The notes under the pieces are model-generated. The model was not told the DNA's origin. It searched no databases and was given only the letters and a program-made list of their open reading frames with translations. Made by a program: the position numbers and the translations under genes. Below, piece by piece: positions 51,016-59,466 of a stretch of 64,000 bases of DNA (position 1 is its first letter; each line of letters opens with the position of its first letter). This stretch comes from a virus: the IMG/VR virus record IMGVR_UViG_3300046660_000488, positions 124,001 through 188,000 of that record; one strand, written 5' to 3'.

Positions 51016-52425
51016 ATGCCACCGCCGAACATCACCGGCATCCTGCACATGGGTCACGCCCTCTTCGCGACATTGCAGGACATTTCGACCCGATACCACC
51101 GGATGGCAGGCGATTGCACGCTCTGGCTCCCCGGCACGGATCACGCGGGTCTGGCGACGAACACCAAGATCACGGCGCTTATGCTGGAAGACGGGCTGAA
51201 CCCCGACGATCCGGAAGAATTCGACCTGTTCGCCGACATCTACAAGAAGAGCCTCCGCAACACGATCAGCGGCCAACTCCGTTCCTGCGGCGCCAGCGCC
51301 GACTGGAGCCGTGAGACGTTCACGCTGGACGAAGGGTACTCCCGCGCCGTTCTGACGGCCATGGAGCGCTGTGAGGCCGCTGGAATGCTCTATGGGCAGG
51401 ATGGGCAGTGGTGGCTCAACATGAAGCCTCTGGCTGACCGTCTGCTGGCCGAACTCGATGAAGGAAACATCGAGATCATCCCGGCCGGGCAGGAAGGCAC
51501 GCTCCGCAACTTCATCGAGAAAATCGAGCCGTGGTGCATCAGCCGCCAGATCAGGTGGGGCCACAAGCTCCCGATCTGGATCAGGGGCAATGCGCGCATG
51601 ATCTCGGCGGAATCGCCGGGCGGCGGCTGGAAGCAGGAAGACGGTTGCCTCGACACGTGGTTCTCGTCGGCCCTCTGGCCGTTCGCCACGCTGGGCTGGC
51701 CGGACGACACCGAGGACATGCGTCGGTTCTATCCGGCCGCGATGATCGAGACGGCTGACGACATCCTGTTCTTCTGGTGTGCTCGCATGCTGATGATGGG
51801 CCTTCTGCTCACCGATCAATTGCCGTTCAAGACGATCTTCCTGCACGGGCTGATCCGCGACAAGCACGGCAAGAAGATGAGCAAATCGGAAGGCAATGGC
51901 ATCGACCCGCTGGAGATCATCGACCGCTACGGCTGCGACAGCATGCGCTTTGCGCTGGCTGAATCCGCCACGCCCGGTCAGGACATGCGGATGTGGGACG
52001 ACAAATTCCAAGCCGGAAAGGCCCTGCGGACGAAGCTGTGGAACGCGGCGCGCTATGCGCTGAGCCACTACGACCGCATGGGACGGCCAGAGATCGAAGC
52101 TCTGGCCAACCTCAACCGCATGGACGACTTCCATTTCGTCAAGCGGACGCAGGAAGCCTCTGAGACCATCCAGATGGCCTACCGCGACCTTCGATACCAT
52201 GAGGCTGCACACGAGCTTCGTCGATACATTTTCGACGATCTGTGCGGCACGTTCATCGAAGCCACGAAGAGCCGTCTCTACGACGACAACGATCCGAAGG
52301 CCCTCAACACCTTGATGTGGGCTCTGGACATGACTTGCCGGATGGCTCACCCGATCATGCCGTTCGTCACCGAACGCATCCGGGCGACGTTCTCCGACAA
52401 GCCTTTGATTACTGACACTTTCTAA
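51016..52425 (+). CDS. valS: valyl-tRNA synthetase lacking the editing domain
   Basis: The frame encodes a ValRS catalytic core: MPPPNITGILHMGH with the HIGH motif, GTDHAGLAT, WCISRQIRWGHKLPIW, DTWFSSALWPF and KMSKS (287-291 from this ATG). Homology continues upstream to about 50911 (TKTFDHRSEE...YNTWEQEGAFAR), but no in-frame ATG, GTG or TTG exists between the stop at 50869 and 51016. The CP1 editing domain of about 200 residues, normally between the GLIYR and WCISRQ regions, is absent, and the C-terminal arm is short. Total core is about 520 residues against about 950 in bacteria. No tRNA-Val is seen here. Confidence 0.85.
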   Translation: MPPPNITGILHMGHALFATLQDISTRYHRMAGDCTLWLPGTDHAGLATNTKITALMLEDGLNPDDPEEFDLFADIYKKSLRNTISGQLRSCGASADWSRETFTLDEGYSRAVLTAMERCEAAGMLYGQDGQWWLNMKPLADRLLAELDEGNIEIIPAGQEGTLRNFIEKIEPWCISRQIRWGHKLPIWIRGNARMISAESPGGGWKQEDGCLDTWFSSALWPFATLGWPDDTEDMRRFYPAAMIETADDILFFWCARMLMMGLLLTDQLPFKTIFLHGLIRDKHGKKMSKSEGNGIDPLEIIDRYGCDSMRFALAESATPGQDMRMWDDKFQAGKALRTKLWNAARYALSHYDRMGRPEIEALANLNRMDDFHFVKRTQEASETIQMAYRDLRYHEAAHELRRYIFDDLCGTFIEATKSRLYDDNDPKALNTLMWALDMTCRMAHPIMPFVTERIRATFSDKPLITDTF

Positions 52426-52428
52426 ATA
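52423..52428 (+). promoter_or_regulatory. late promoter overlapping the valS stop codon
   Basis: CTAAATAC, where TAA is the valS stop. It serves the terminase-like gene at 52482. Confidence 0.6.
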
Positions 52429-52432
52429 CTTC

Positions 52433-52456
52433 GGGCCACGGTTTAGGTCGTGGCCC
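52433..52456. terminator. hairpin, GGGCCACG stem
   Basis: An 8-bp perfect stem with loop GTTTAGGT, just after the late promoter, without a U-run. Confidence 0.55.
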
Positions 52457-52481
52457 ACCATACTCAAACCATTTGAAGTCC

Positions 52482-53354
52482 ATGACCGTATTCAACAAAG
52501 TTGCGACCGAAATATTCGGTGAGCTTCCTCCGCAAAAGATGCGTCAGGTTGCTTCAGAAATCGAGCAATACTATTTCAGCAAGTACAAAGGTCCAACTGA
52601 GGTCCCCACTCGTTTTAGGGATTTCTTGCCGTATTGCAAAATCCACGCGCAGCCGTCGTACAAGCTGGCCTCCATCAGGCCTCACCAGTATCAGAACGAC
52701 TTGGCGAATAATCTGTCAGGCGTGGCCAATGGTCACCACCATGTGCTGATCAATAGCTCGCGGCAGATGGGCACGACGACGATGCTCATGCTGTTCCAAC
52801 TGTGGTCCGCGCTTCGCACGCCGCTGTCGGACATCCATTTCGCGACGTGGAACCTGAACAGCGCCCACGAAGGCCTCGACCGCATTCGTACGGTTCTGCC
52901 GCACTTGCCGCTCACGTTCGGTGAGGTCGCCTCGATGACGAAATCGGAACTCAAGTTCACCAACGGCTCGCGAATTTCCGGCGCCGCGATAGGCTCGAAC
53001 CACATTGCCGGAAAGCGGTTCTCCACCATCGTCATCGACAACGCCTCGATGGTGGGAATTCACGCTTCTCGGAAGCAAACCCTCGACGACATTTTGCACC
53101 AAGCGGCCGTCTACAACACGCGGGTCGTCATCGCGTCTCAGCCCGGCTATGTCGGCGAGTTCTTCCACAAACTGTGGGCCGATCCGGAAACCGACATCGG
53201 CGGCAAGAGCCGGTTGCAATTTGCCAAGGTCGTCCTGAACTGGCGATCCAACCCGCTGCAAAATACGGGCTGGGCCGCAAGCCATCGGGCGAACCTGCCG
53301 ACGAGCCAGTACCGTCAGGAATTCGAGAACGAGTTCATCTACAAAACAGCTTGA
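52482..53354 (+). CDS. terminase-like ATPase domain with altered Walker motifs
   Basis: A 290-residue protein that aligns by eye with the N-terminal ATPase half of T4 gp17: RPHQYQNDL, NSSRQMGTTTM at 91-101 (T4 SRQLGKTT), LKFTNGSRI, STIVIDNASM at 181-190 (T4 IDECAF), VVIASQPG, and LPTSQYRQEFENEF. The Walker A Lys is Thr98 and the Walker B Glu is Asn187, so ATP hydrolysis is unlikely. The nuclease domain is missing. The ATG at 52482 is preferred to the TTG at 52473. A regulator or decoy of packaging is one possibility, a relic another. Confidence 0.75.
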   Translation: MTVFNKVATEIFGELPPQKMRQVASEIEQYYFSKYKGPTEVPTRFRDFLPYCKIHAQPSYKLASIRPHQYQNDLANNLSGVANGHHHVLINSSRQMGTTTMLMLFQLWSALRTPLSDIHFATWNLNSAHEGLDRIRTVLPHLPLTFGEVASMTKSELKFTNGSRISGAAIGSNHIAGKRFSTIVIDNASMVGIHASRKQTLDDILHQAAVYNTRVVIASQPGYVGEFFHKLWADPETDIGGKSRLQFAKVVLNWRSNPLQNTGWAASHRANLPTSQYRQEFENEFIYKTA

Positions 53355-53610
53355 ACAGGGTGATGTCCCGGTCGCTGTGGACGATGTAGCGCCGGTGCGG
53401 GATGCTGCGGCGAAGCACGACGTCAGCCCGTTGGACCTTGCCCTTGGCGTTGTCCACCAGCCACTGGTAATAGGGCATCGCCACTTCGCTGATGGTCACG
53501 AAATCCACCCCGACCGGGAAATCGACGAACCACGGCTGGTTCTTTCCGCCGTGTCGGTCGATCACGAATGGCGAGGATTCGCATGACATACCATCAACGA
53601 ACGGACCCAT
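53335..53610 (-). CDS. hypothetical protein
   Basis: A 91-residue protein converging on the terminase-like gene with a 20-base overlap. The end RRYIVHSDRDITLFKLF is basic. The start is uncertain (53610 or 53589). Not recognised. Confidence 0.6.
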   Translation of the reverse strand: MGPFVDGMSCESSPFVIDRHGGKNQPWFVDFPVGVDFVTISEVAMPYYQWLVDNAKGKVQRADVVLRRSIPHRRYIVHSDRDITLFKLFCR

Positions 53611-53631
53611 CGCACACTCGACCCAATTTGG

Positions 53632-53659
53632 TTGACCAGATTACCCGATCCTCTATAAT
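53632..53659 (+). promoter_or_regulatory. strong sigma70-like promoter
   Basis: TTTGGTTGACC with the -35 at 53632-53637, 16 bases and a consensus TATAAT at 53654-53659. AAGGAG precedes the ATG at 53680. Confidence 0.8.
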
Positions 53660-53679
53660 CTCGGCGTCAAGGAGACGCC

Positions 53680-54024
53680 ATGAAAATCGAGTCGATGGGG
53701 GACATCCCTGACAGGGCCTGCCAATACGTCCCGATGACGAACGCCGAGGTGGCCGAAGCCGGTAAGGCGATCTTCCAACACCGTTGGCTACCAAGCTGGC
53801 TGGTGAAAGAAACCGACCTGCTGCACGCGATTTTCCGCCCCCTGATGTTCCTGTCGGCGCTCCAGCGCCGTGAAATGGTCATCGACGGCGTCGTCGATGT
53901 CATCGGCACGTTCCGCAGCCTCACCGGCCACACGGTCAACGGCTTCCCGATCTTCGACGAAATCCGCATGGTCAACGCCGCCGACAAGCAGCGCGTCACC
54001 GAATGGATGTCGCTCCATTGCTGA
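53680..54024 (+). CDS. hypothetical protein
   Basis: A 114-residue protein, first of an operon that runs to about 56188. It is helical with no motif recognised. The strong promoter suggests early, high expression. Confidence 0.7.
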   Translation: MKIESMGDIPDRACQYVPMTNAEVAEAGKAIFQHRWLPSWLVKETDLLHAIFRPLMFLSALQRREMVIDGVVDVIGTFRSLTGHTVNGFPIFDEIRMVNAADKQRVTEWMSLHC

Positions 54025-54143
54025 CGTGGGCGCGCGTTCTCTTGATGCTGTTCGTCTGCCTGTCGCCGTTCTTGCTGGCGGTGGCTCTCTGGGCGATCTT
54101 TGGCGCTGACAAACTATCCAAGTGGCTGGGGCTGAAACGATGA
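54018..54143 (+). CDS. 41-residue membrane peptide
   Basis: A short ORF with a TTG start overlapping the previous gene's end and an ATGA overlap with the next. It has one long hydrophobic helix (VLLMLFVCLSPFLLAVALWA) and a basic tail. A start at the ATG 54045 is also possible. Confidence 0.5.
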   Translation: MLTWARVLLMLFVCLSPFLLAVALWAIFGADKLSKWLGLKR

Positions 54144-54409
54144 CGACCAAGATGGCCACGACCGCCGAGTTCGCCATGTTCACCTCGCCGGTCTACTGGA
54201 TCAAGGTGTCGGCGACGGCGCCTCAAACCGAAGAGCAGACCTATGATCTGTGCAAGCGCTGGATCGAGTCCCGCTGCGGCGCCAGCATCTGCTACTTCGA
54301 CGACATCGAGAAGACGTTCTATTTCGGAAGCGAAGGCGACCGGATGATCTTCCGCATGTGGCTGGCCGACAATCCGACGTTCGAAGAATGGGACGCGGAG
54401 CTTAGCTGA
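54140..54409 (+). CDS. hypothetical protein
   Basis: An 89-residue acidic protein, coupled to both neighbours. Not recognised; it contains a ferredoxin-like order of strands (YWIKVSA, ICYFDD, TFYFGSE). Confidence 0.65.
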   Translation: MTTKMATTAEFAMFTSPVYWIKVSATAPQTEEQTYDLCKRWIESRCGASICYFDDIEKTFYFGSEGDRMIFRMWLADNPTFEEWDAELS

Positions 54410-55008
54410 TGTCCAAGTCGTTCTTCTACAAAATCCAAGACCCGACGACCGGCCTGTACTGGGGCGGCTACAAGACGATGTGCGGCGCGAAAGTCGGCAC
54501 ACGCTTCGTCGGCATGAACGAGGTCCAATTCGTCTACGACTGGATGGAGCGACACCACGGCGGATGCCCCGCGCACTGGGAAGTGGTCTACGTCGAGATA
54601 GAAGAGCACGAGCGCCAGAGGTTGTCCGGCGACAATCTCAAGATCATCACCAGCACCAACGCCGTGAGCAAAATCCTCACCAATGCCGGGTTCCGCCGCA
54701 CGTTAGATGCTGGCATCCATTTCAAGAAACTACGGGCGAATGGTGAGCTTCACGACTGGCTGGTCATGGCCGAGCTTACCGAAGAACTGGAATATGCCCG
54801 GTCGAAACCGAAGCGCGTCAAGTTTTTCGAAGCACTGAACATCCCGTCCGAGCACTATCGTCTTGAAAGTCCGCGCGTGGTCGTGTTCAACAACCATTCG
54901 GCCGCGACGATGGCCAAGTTGGGTGATGCGGCTGGCGCGATGATCGAGATCGAATACCTCTGCAAGAGACTCGCCAGCGTGATCAACGTCGCGGTGGAAT
55001 CAGTCTGA
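54409..55008 (+). CDS. tandem paralogue family, member 1
   Basis: A 199-residue protein: FFYKIQDPTTGLYWGGYKT at the start, a Tyr/Trp helix (QFVYDWMERHHG), then alpha/beta segments. The three genes here share the opening strand with TG and the helix, and each overlaps the next by 1-4 bases. The function is unknown. Confidence 0.7.
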   Translation: MSKSFFYKIQDPTTGLYWGGYKTMCGAKVGTRFVGMNEVQFVYDWMERHHGGCPAHWEVVYVEIEEHERQRLSGDNLKIITSTNAVSKILTNAGFRRTLDAGIHFKKLRANGELHDWLVMAELTEELEYARSKPKRVKFFEALNIPSEHYRLESPRVVVFNNHSAATMAKLGDAAGAMIEIEYLCKRLASVINVAVESV

Positions 55009-55598
55009 TGCCCGACGTCGTCACCGTTGAAGAGTACAGCCTGCTGGACGAGGCGACCGGCAACTGTCTGCGCGTGTCAAGCTTCAAGCACTCGTTCGAC
55101 AAGACCGGCACGACGTGGAAAACACGTGCCGCCGCCATGCGGACTCTGATGAATTACACAGCCCGCCGGGCGCGTGTCGATAACCCGCATCTGCCCCAGA
55201 CGCTGAAGCTGAAGAAGCGCGTGTTCACGGTCGAAGATTGTGGCTATGAGGAAGGGTTCGACCATTCCTACATCCAAGCCGTCGTCCGTACACTGGACCA
55301 ATGCGACACGCGACCGATGAAGCAAACCAAGGAACAGTTTCCCACTGAACTTGAACGCATCCTCGAAGCCATCATCACCTTCGTCCGGAAAGACAAATAC
55401 TACCACTACTGCATCGAGGCCAAGCTTCGGGCAGAAATTCCAACGATCAAAGTGCGCGGCATGCACGTCTATGACGCCGGTCTTGCTCGCGTTTATTTCA
55501 TCACCCGCGAGGAAGACTTCATCATCATGCGGATGGCGCTCGCTGGTGAAATCATCCGCTACTATGACTTCAAGGCAGAGCGGGCGGTCATCCTGTGA
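55008..55598 (+). CDS. tandem paralogue family, member 2
   Basis: A 196-residue protein: EEYSLLDEATGNCLRVSSF, then AMRTLMNYTARRA. The C-terminal part (ARVYFITREEDFIIMRMALA) resembles the ends of members 1 and 3, where a strand is followed by FxLRCxL/MRMAL. Confidence 0.7.
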   Translation: MPDVVTVEEYSLLDEATGNCLRVSSFKHSFDKTGTTWKTRAAAMRTLMNYTARRARVDNPHLPQTLKLKKRVFTVEDCGYEEGFDHSYIQAVVRTLDQCDTRPMKQTKEQFPTELERILEAIITFVRKDKYYHYCIEAKLRAEIPTIKVRGMHVYDAGLARVYFITREEDFIIMRMALAGEIIRYYDFKAERAVIL

Positions 55599-56188
55599 TC
55601 GAGGTTCGCTGGAGGATCATCGACCCAATATCCGGCAGGTTCTGGTCCGGCGAACGGACGTCCACGACGCAGATGGACTTCAACCGCTGCGTCAAACGCT
55701 ACCTGAGCCGGGACGGTGTGATCTACAAGACCGAGGCCCATGCCACCCACGCCTACCGCCAGTACGCGGCGCTGAAACTGGTCAGCATGCCGTTCTTGCC
55801 GGACGTCCAGATCATCGAAGAACACCTCCCGGTCGAGATCGCCAAGGCGTTCGTTCCGGATATCGACATCAACACCGACCTCCATTTTCAGGAACAGGTC
55901 TTCAAGGTCCGGTTTCCAGAAGGCGGCGCGGAGGATAACCGCGACGTCCTCGCCATCGCCCGCACGGTACGTGGGCGAGAGGACCGCGAGCGGTTCCAAT
56001 TCATCGTGAAGCGAGGGTGGAAGGACGAATTCCCTGTCAACCAGATCGGCGAGCACATCGTCGTCTCAAACTCGAAGGGTGGCCGCACCATCGCCATTAC
56101 TTCCGAAGCCGATCTGTTCTTCCTGCGTTGCTCGTTAGAAGAATGTAAAGCATACGACAGAATCACCGGTCGCAAAGTACTGCCTTGA
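55595..56188 (+). CDS. tandem paralogue family, member 3
   Basis: A 197-residue protein with a GTG start: RWRIIDPISGRFWSGE, then HATHAYRQYAALK, and ITSEADLFFLRCSLEE near the end. Strongest shared features with member 2 are the C-terminal strand-helix unit. Confidence 0.7.
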   Translation: MIEVRWRIIDPISGRFWSGERTSTTQMDFNRCVKRYLSRDGVIYKTEAHATHAYRQYAALKLVSMPFLPDVQIIEEHLPVEIAKAFVPDIDINTDLHFQEQVFKVRFPEGGAEDNRDVLAIARTVRGREDRERFQFIVKRGWKDEFPVNQIGEHIVVSNSKGGRTIAITSEADLFFLRCSLEECKAYDRITGRKVLP

Positions 56189-56213
56189 CATCTGAAGTTT
56201 AGAGGGATAGTGT
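56185..56213 (+). promoter_or_regulatory. sigma70 promoter
   Basis: TTGACA (56185-56190), 17 bases, TAGTGT. It overlaps the GTG at 56212, so the next gene must start downstream. Confidence 0.6.
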
Positions 56214-56247
56214 GCGCGCTCAGATCACTAAAGAGGAGTCCAAGCGA

Positions 56248-56409
56248 ATGCTGTTTGACGAAACCCTCGGGTCGCCGGAGCAACGGCTGGCCAACTGGCT
56301 CAAGAGCCTCGGCGACGCCGACCTCGTTGCGGCGAGCAAGAATTTCTCGCCGGGCGACATGCTGCTCGACATCCAAGGCGAAATGCGGCGGCGCGCCGTC
56401 CCCGCCTAA
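56248..56409 (+). CDS. small protein
   Basis: A 53-residue protein starting MLFDETLGSPEQ. The ATG at 56248 is chosen because AAAGAGGAG lies upstream and the longer frame would begin inside the promoter. Not recognised. Confidence 0.6.
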   Translation: MLFDETLGSPEQRLANWLKSLGDADLVAASKNFSPGDMLLDIQGEMRRRAVPA

Positions 56410-56414
56410 TCTTA

Positions 56415-56443
56415 TTGACGTTGGGATTTTCGTTTACTAAAAG
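56415..56443 (+). promoter_or_regulatory. sigma70-like promoter, leaderless
   Basis: TTGACG, a 17-base spacer and TAAAAG; the A of the ATG at 56449 is 6 bases further. Confidence 0.65.
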
Positions 56444-56448
56444 TGGGC

Positions 56449-56946
56449 ATGGCTCGCGTAAACGAAAATCCCATCGTCCTGCCCCATTGGGCCGTCCTCG
56501 CCGCACCGGTGCTGGACATCTTCCTCTACACCATCGGCCGACCGCAGCGGATCGAAGTCCAGCAAAAGGGCGACGAACTCCGCATGTACTGCGTGGTGAG
56601 CAAGGAAGCTCTTACCAAAATGAACGGCAGTCGTGGGAAGTTTGGTTCGCAATGCGGCCATGCCTACCTGCATGCCTACTGGGACGCCGAGCGGCGTAAC
56701 CCGATCACTGCCCTGCGCTATCGCTACAGCGGCGCGGCGGCTAAGATCACGATGGTCGAAGAGACCACCGCTGGACTCATCGAGCTAAACCAACTCGCTG
56801 AAACTGATCCGGACTTGGGCGCCAGCCTGACAACGGACGCTGGCCGCACGACGTTCAAAGAGCCGACCGTCACGACACTTGGCCTTGGCCCAACCACCAA
56901 GGCCGATGCGGACTGGCTGCTCAACGGCAACTCGATGCTCACCTGA
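56449..56946 (+). CDS. hypothetical protein
   Basis: A 165-residue protein starting MARVNENPIVLPHW, predicted leaderless. It has a hydrophobic stretch near the start (VLAAPVLDIFLYTIG) but is otherwise soluble. Not recognised. It overlaps the next gene by TGATG. Confidence 0.7.
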   Translation: MARVNENPIVLPHWAVLAAPVLDIFLYTIGRPQRIEVQQKGDELRMYCVVSKEALTKMNGSRGKFGSQCGHAYLHAYWDAERRNPITALRYRYSGAAAKITMVEETTAGLIELNQLAETDPDLGASLTTDAGRTTFKEPTVTTLGLGPTTKADADWLLNGNSMLT

Positions 56947-57269
56947 TGGACTGGCGCTCGCTCCGAGACGATCCCTACGACTGGCGGCCGTTCAAGGACG
57001 CGCCCAAGGACGGAAGCCGGATCATGGCGGGGGCCATCTTCCCAGAGGATGGTTTCAGTGTTCGCACGCCCTTCAGCGTAATCGTCCACTGGGGTTGCTC
57101 GACCCACGGCCTCCTATCCTATCGAAGTGGTGGGGTTTGCCGGTCTAAGCCAGTCGAGTCTTGCAAGTTAGGCTGGCTCGGAGAAATGGGCGAAGAGTGG
57201 ACGCCGCGCTTTGTTTGCTGGACAGACGCACCAGAACCGCCAGCCGAATTCTTCGCTTTGGAGTCTTGA
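56946..57269 (+). CDS. hypothetical protein, Trp-rich
   Basis: A 107-residue protein. DWRPFKDAPKDGSRIMAG recalls small phage proteins with a WxxxxxxPKDG opening. Several Cys residues are present. The function is unknown. Confidence 0.65.
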   Translation: MDWRSLRDDPYDWRPFKDAPKDGSRIMAGAIFPEDGFSVRTPFSVIVHWGCSTHGLLSYRSGGVCRSKPVESCKLGWLGEMGEEWTPRFVCWTDAPEPPAEFFALES

Positions 57270-57294
57270 TTTCGTCAACCAAATAGTGTAGGTT
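57266..57294 (+). promoter_or_regulatory. gltX promoter, leaderless
   Basis: TTGATT, 17 bases containing GTCAACCAAA (the early element inverted), TAGGTT; the ATG at 57301 is 7 bases further. Confidence 0.6.
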
Positions 57295-57300
57295 GAAATC

Positions 57301-58761
57301 ATGACCAAAACCGTCGTCACACGCTTCGCCCCGTCGCCGACCGGCTACCTCCACATCGGAGGGGCACGCACGGCACTGTTCAACTACCTCTATGCCAAGC
57401 ATATGGGTGGCCAATTCGTGCTTCGGATCGAAGACACGGATCGCGAACGCTCGACGCCGGAATCCGTGCAGGCGATCTTCGACGGCCTGAAATGGCTGGG
57501 CATCCCGCACGACGGCGACGTCGTCTTCCAATCGGCGCGCGAGGCTCGCCACGTTGAGGCGGTGCAATACCTGCTCGACAAGGGCCGGGCCTATCGCTGC
57601 TACCTGACCAAGGACGAGCTTGAGGCCATGCGGGTCAAGGGCAAGGCCTTCCGCTCGCCGCACCGCGATGAGCCGGGCTGGGAGCCGCCGACCGATGACC
57701 GTCCGTTCGTTGTTCGTTTCAAGGGGCCGACCATCGGCCGCACGAACATCAACGACATGGTCAAGGGGAGCGAGGCCGCTGGCGTCTGGTTCGACAACTC
57801 GACGTTCGATGACCTGATCCTGCTGCGTTCAGACGGATCGCCGACCTACAACCTCGCGGTGGTGGTCGATGACCACGACATGGGTGTCACCCACGTGATC
57901 CGGGGCGACGACCATCTGAACAACGCTGGCCGTCAGACTCTGCTGTACGAAGCACTGGACTGGGAAATCCCGGTCTTCGGCCACGTGCCGCTGATCCTGA
58001 ACCCGGAAGGCAAGCCGCTGTCCAAGCGCAACGGCGACGCCGCCGTCTCCGACTATGCGGCTCTCGGCTACCTGCCGGAGGGCATGCGTAACTACCTCAC
58101 CCGTCTGGGCTGGGGTCACGGTGACGACGAAATCTTCTCGGACGCTCAGGCCATCGAGTGGTTCGACGTCGCCGATGTGGTGACTTCGCCCGCCCGCTTC
58201 GACTTCAAGAAGCTGGACGCAGTGAACCAACACTACATCAACGCGATGGATGACGTCACCCTGTCCAACATGGTGATCGACATCCTGAATTCGCGTCGCG
58301 ACGAGCCGTTGAACACCACCGCCGCCCATGCCGTGATGCGCGTTGTGCCCCTCATCAAGATGGGCACGCCGACCGTGGTGGCTCTGGCCAACGCGGCGGA
58401 TTTCGCGACGGTCCTCGACCAACCCCTGACCGACAAGGTCGCGGCGATGTTGGAGGACGACGTGGTCAAGCATCGCCTGTCGGTGCTGACCTCGGAGATC
58501 ATGCTGGCGCCGTGGAACGTTGATTCTCTGAACGAAGCCATCCGTGGCTACGTTCACGTCAACGATCTGAAGATGAAGGATGTCGGCCCGCTGCTGCGCG
58601 GTGTGCTGACCGGCCTTGATCGGGCACCGGACCTTGGCATCTGCCTTGTGGCCATCGGCCGTGAGCGTTCGCTGGCCCGTCTCAACGACGTGGTCAACCG
58701 CCTCACGTTCCCGCCGGTCAACAAGATGGATTCGCATCCAGCGGTTGACGGCCAAAACTAA
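57301..58761 (+). CDS. gltX: glutamyl-tRNA synthetase
   Basis: A 486-residue class I synthetase of bacterial length. The HIGH-type motif is HIGG (18-21), the KMSKS-type motif is LSKRNG (240-245), and the C-terminal anticodon-binding helical domain is present. It charges tRNA-Glu, of which the phage has three genes. In alphaproteobacteria GluRS may also charge tRNA-Gln; specificity cannot be read here. It is followed by two hairpins. Confidence 0.96.
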   Translation: MTKTVVTRFAPSPTGYLHIGGARTALFNYLYAKHMGGQFVLRIEDTDRERSTPESVQAIFDGLKWLGIPHDGDVVFQSAREARHVEAVQYLLDKGRAYRCYLTKDELEAMRVKGKAFRSPHRDEPGWEPPTDDRPFVVRFKGPTIGRTNINDMVKGSEAAGVWFDNSTFDDLILLRSDGSPTYNLAVVVDDHDMGVTHVIRGDDHLNNAGRQTLLYEALDWEIPVFGHVPLILNPEGKPLSKRNGDAAVSDYAALGYLPEGMRNYLTRLGWGHGDDEIFSDAQAIEWFDVADVVTSPARFDFKKLDAVNQHYINAMDDVTLSNMVIDILNSRRDEPLNTTAAHAVMRVVPLIKMGTPTVVALANAADFATVLDQPLTDKVAAMLEDDVVKHRLSVLTSEIMLAPWNVDSLNEAIRGYVHVNDLKMKDVGPLLRGVLTGLDRAPDLGICLVAIGRERSLARLNDVVNRLTFPPVNKMDSHPAVDGQN

Positions 58762-58801
58762 ATCTGGCAAACCAAATAGGTCGGCCGGACCCTGATGGAC
58801 A

Positions 58802-58823
58802 ACCCGGTCGGAACTGACCGGGT
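58802..58823 (+). other. hairpin after gltX
   Basis: ACCCGGTC, GGAACT, GACCGGGT: an 8-bp perfect stem. Confidence 0.6.
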
Positions 58824-58844
58824 GGTTGGGGTTTAATGTTGAGC

Positions 58845-58876
58845 GGAGGCCTGTCACCCCAGTGGGACAGGCCTCC
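58845..58876. terminator. terminator between converging genes
   Basis: GGAGGCCTGTC pairs with GACAGGCCTCC over 11 bp, followed by GTTTCTC. It separates gltX from the minus-strand neck genes. Confidence 0.75.
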
Positions 58877-58884
58877 GTTTCTCG

Positions 58885-59466
58885 TTAGTGTCGCTGGATA
58901 CGGAACAGTCCGCGATCATCAGACCCACGCATCCCCTGAGCCGCCATATCCTCAGCATCCGGGCAGAACGTGTACGGCACGTTGCCATTCCCCGCGCCAC
59001 GCTTCTGGCGGAGCGCGTCCTTGTACGTCAGGCGGCTGACATGGCCGGAGACGTGCACGTTGGTCTTCAGGTAGGGGTCGATGTTCGGCGAGAAGATCGT
59101 GTCGAACCATACGCCGCCGTCATCGGGGAAGAACACCAGATAGCCGGTGGCGATCTCCAGCATGTGGCGCTCGCCGCCCTGCAACTGCATGAACCGCGTC
59201 TCGCCGGTGTACGTCGCCATCGTGCCTTCGACGTCCTTGACCACGACATCGGCGATGTTCTTGGTGATCCGTGCCCGGACGTTTTCGAAACTCGTCTGCG
59301 TGGCGCCTTGCTTCTTCAGCATGGCGATGTGGTCTCGAACCCACTTGGGGAATCGCAGGGCTTCGATGTCGGAGGCCGTGAAGTCCATCGGGTTGGCGAG
59401 GATCGTGCCCAACACCGGTCGTTTCTTGACCTCGTACGCCAACAGGACGTTGGTGTCGCGCATCAT
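58885..59466 (-). CDS. probable virion protein downstream of neck gene
   Basis: A 193-residue protein coupled to the gp14-like gene by TGATG. It is alpha/beta; RFMQLQGGERHMLEIATGY and the beta-rich end suggest a structural partner. Its position next to neck genes suggests tail completion, but there is no direct match. Confidence 0.6.
   Translation of the reverse strand: MMRDTNVLLAYEVKKRPVLGTILANPMDFTASDIEALRFPKWVRDHIAMLKKQGATQTSFENVRARITKNIADVVVKDVEGTMATYTGETRFMQLQGGERHMLEIATGYLVFFPDDGGVWFDTIFSPNIDPYLKTNVHVSGHVSRLTYKDALRQKRGAGNGNVPYTFCPDAEDMAAQGMRGSDDRGLFRIQRH

Noticed and set aside
51016-52425. IleRS or LeuRS instead of ValRS
   Set aside because: PPPNITGILHMGH, GTDHAGLAT and WCISRQxxWGH are the ValRS forms of these motifs.
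50908-52467. 519-codon antisense ORF opposite valS
   Set aside because: The plus frame encodes all ValRS motifs; the minus frame is a shadow.
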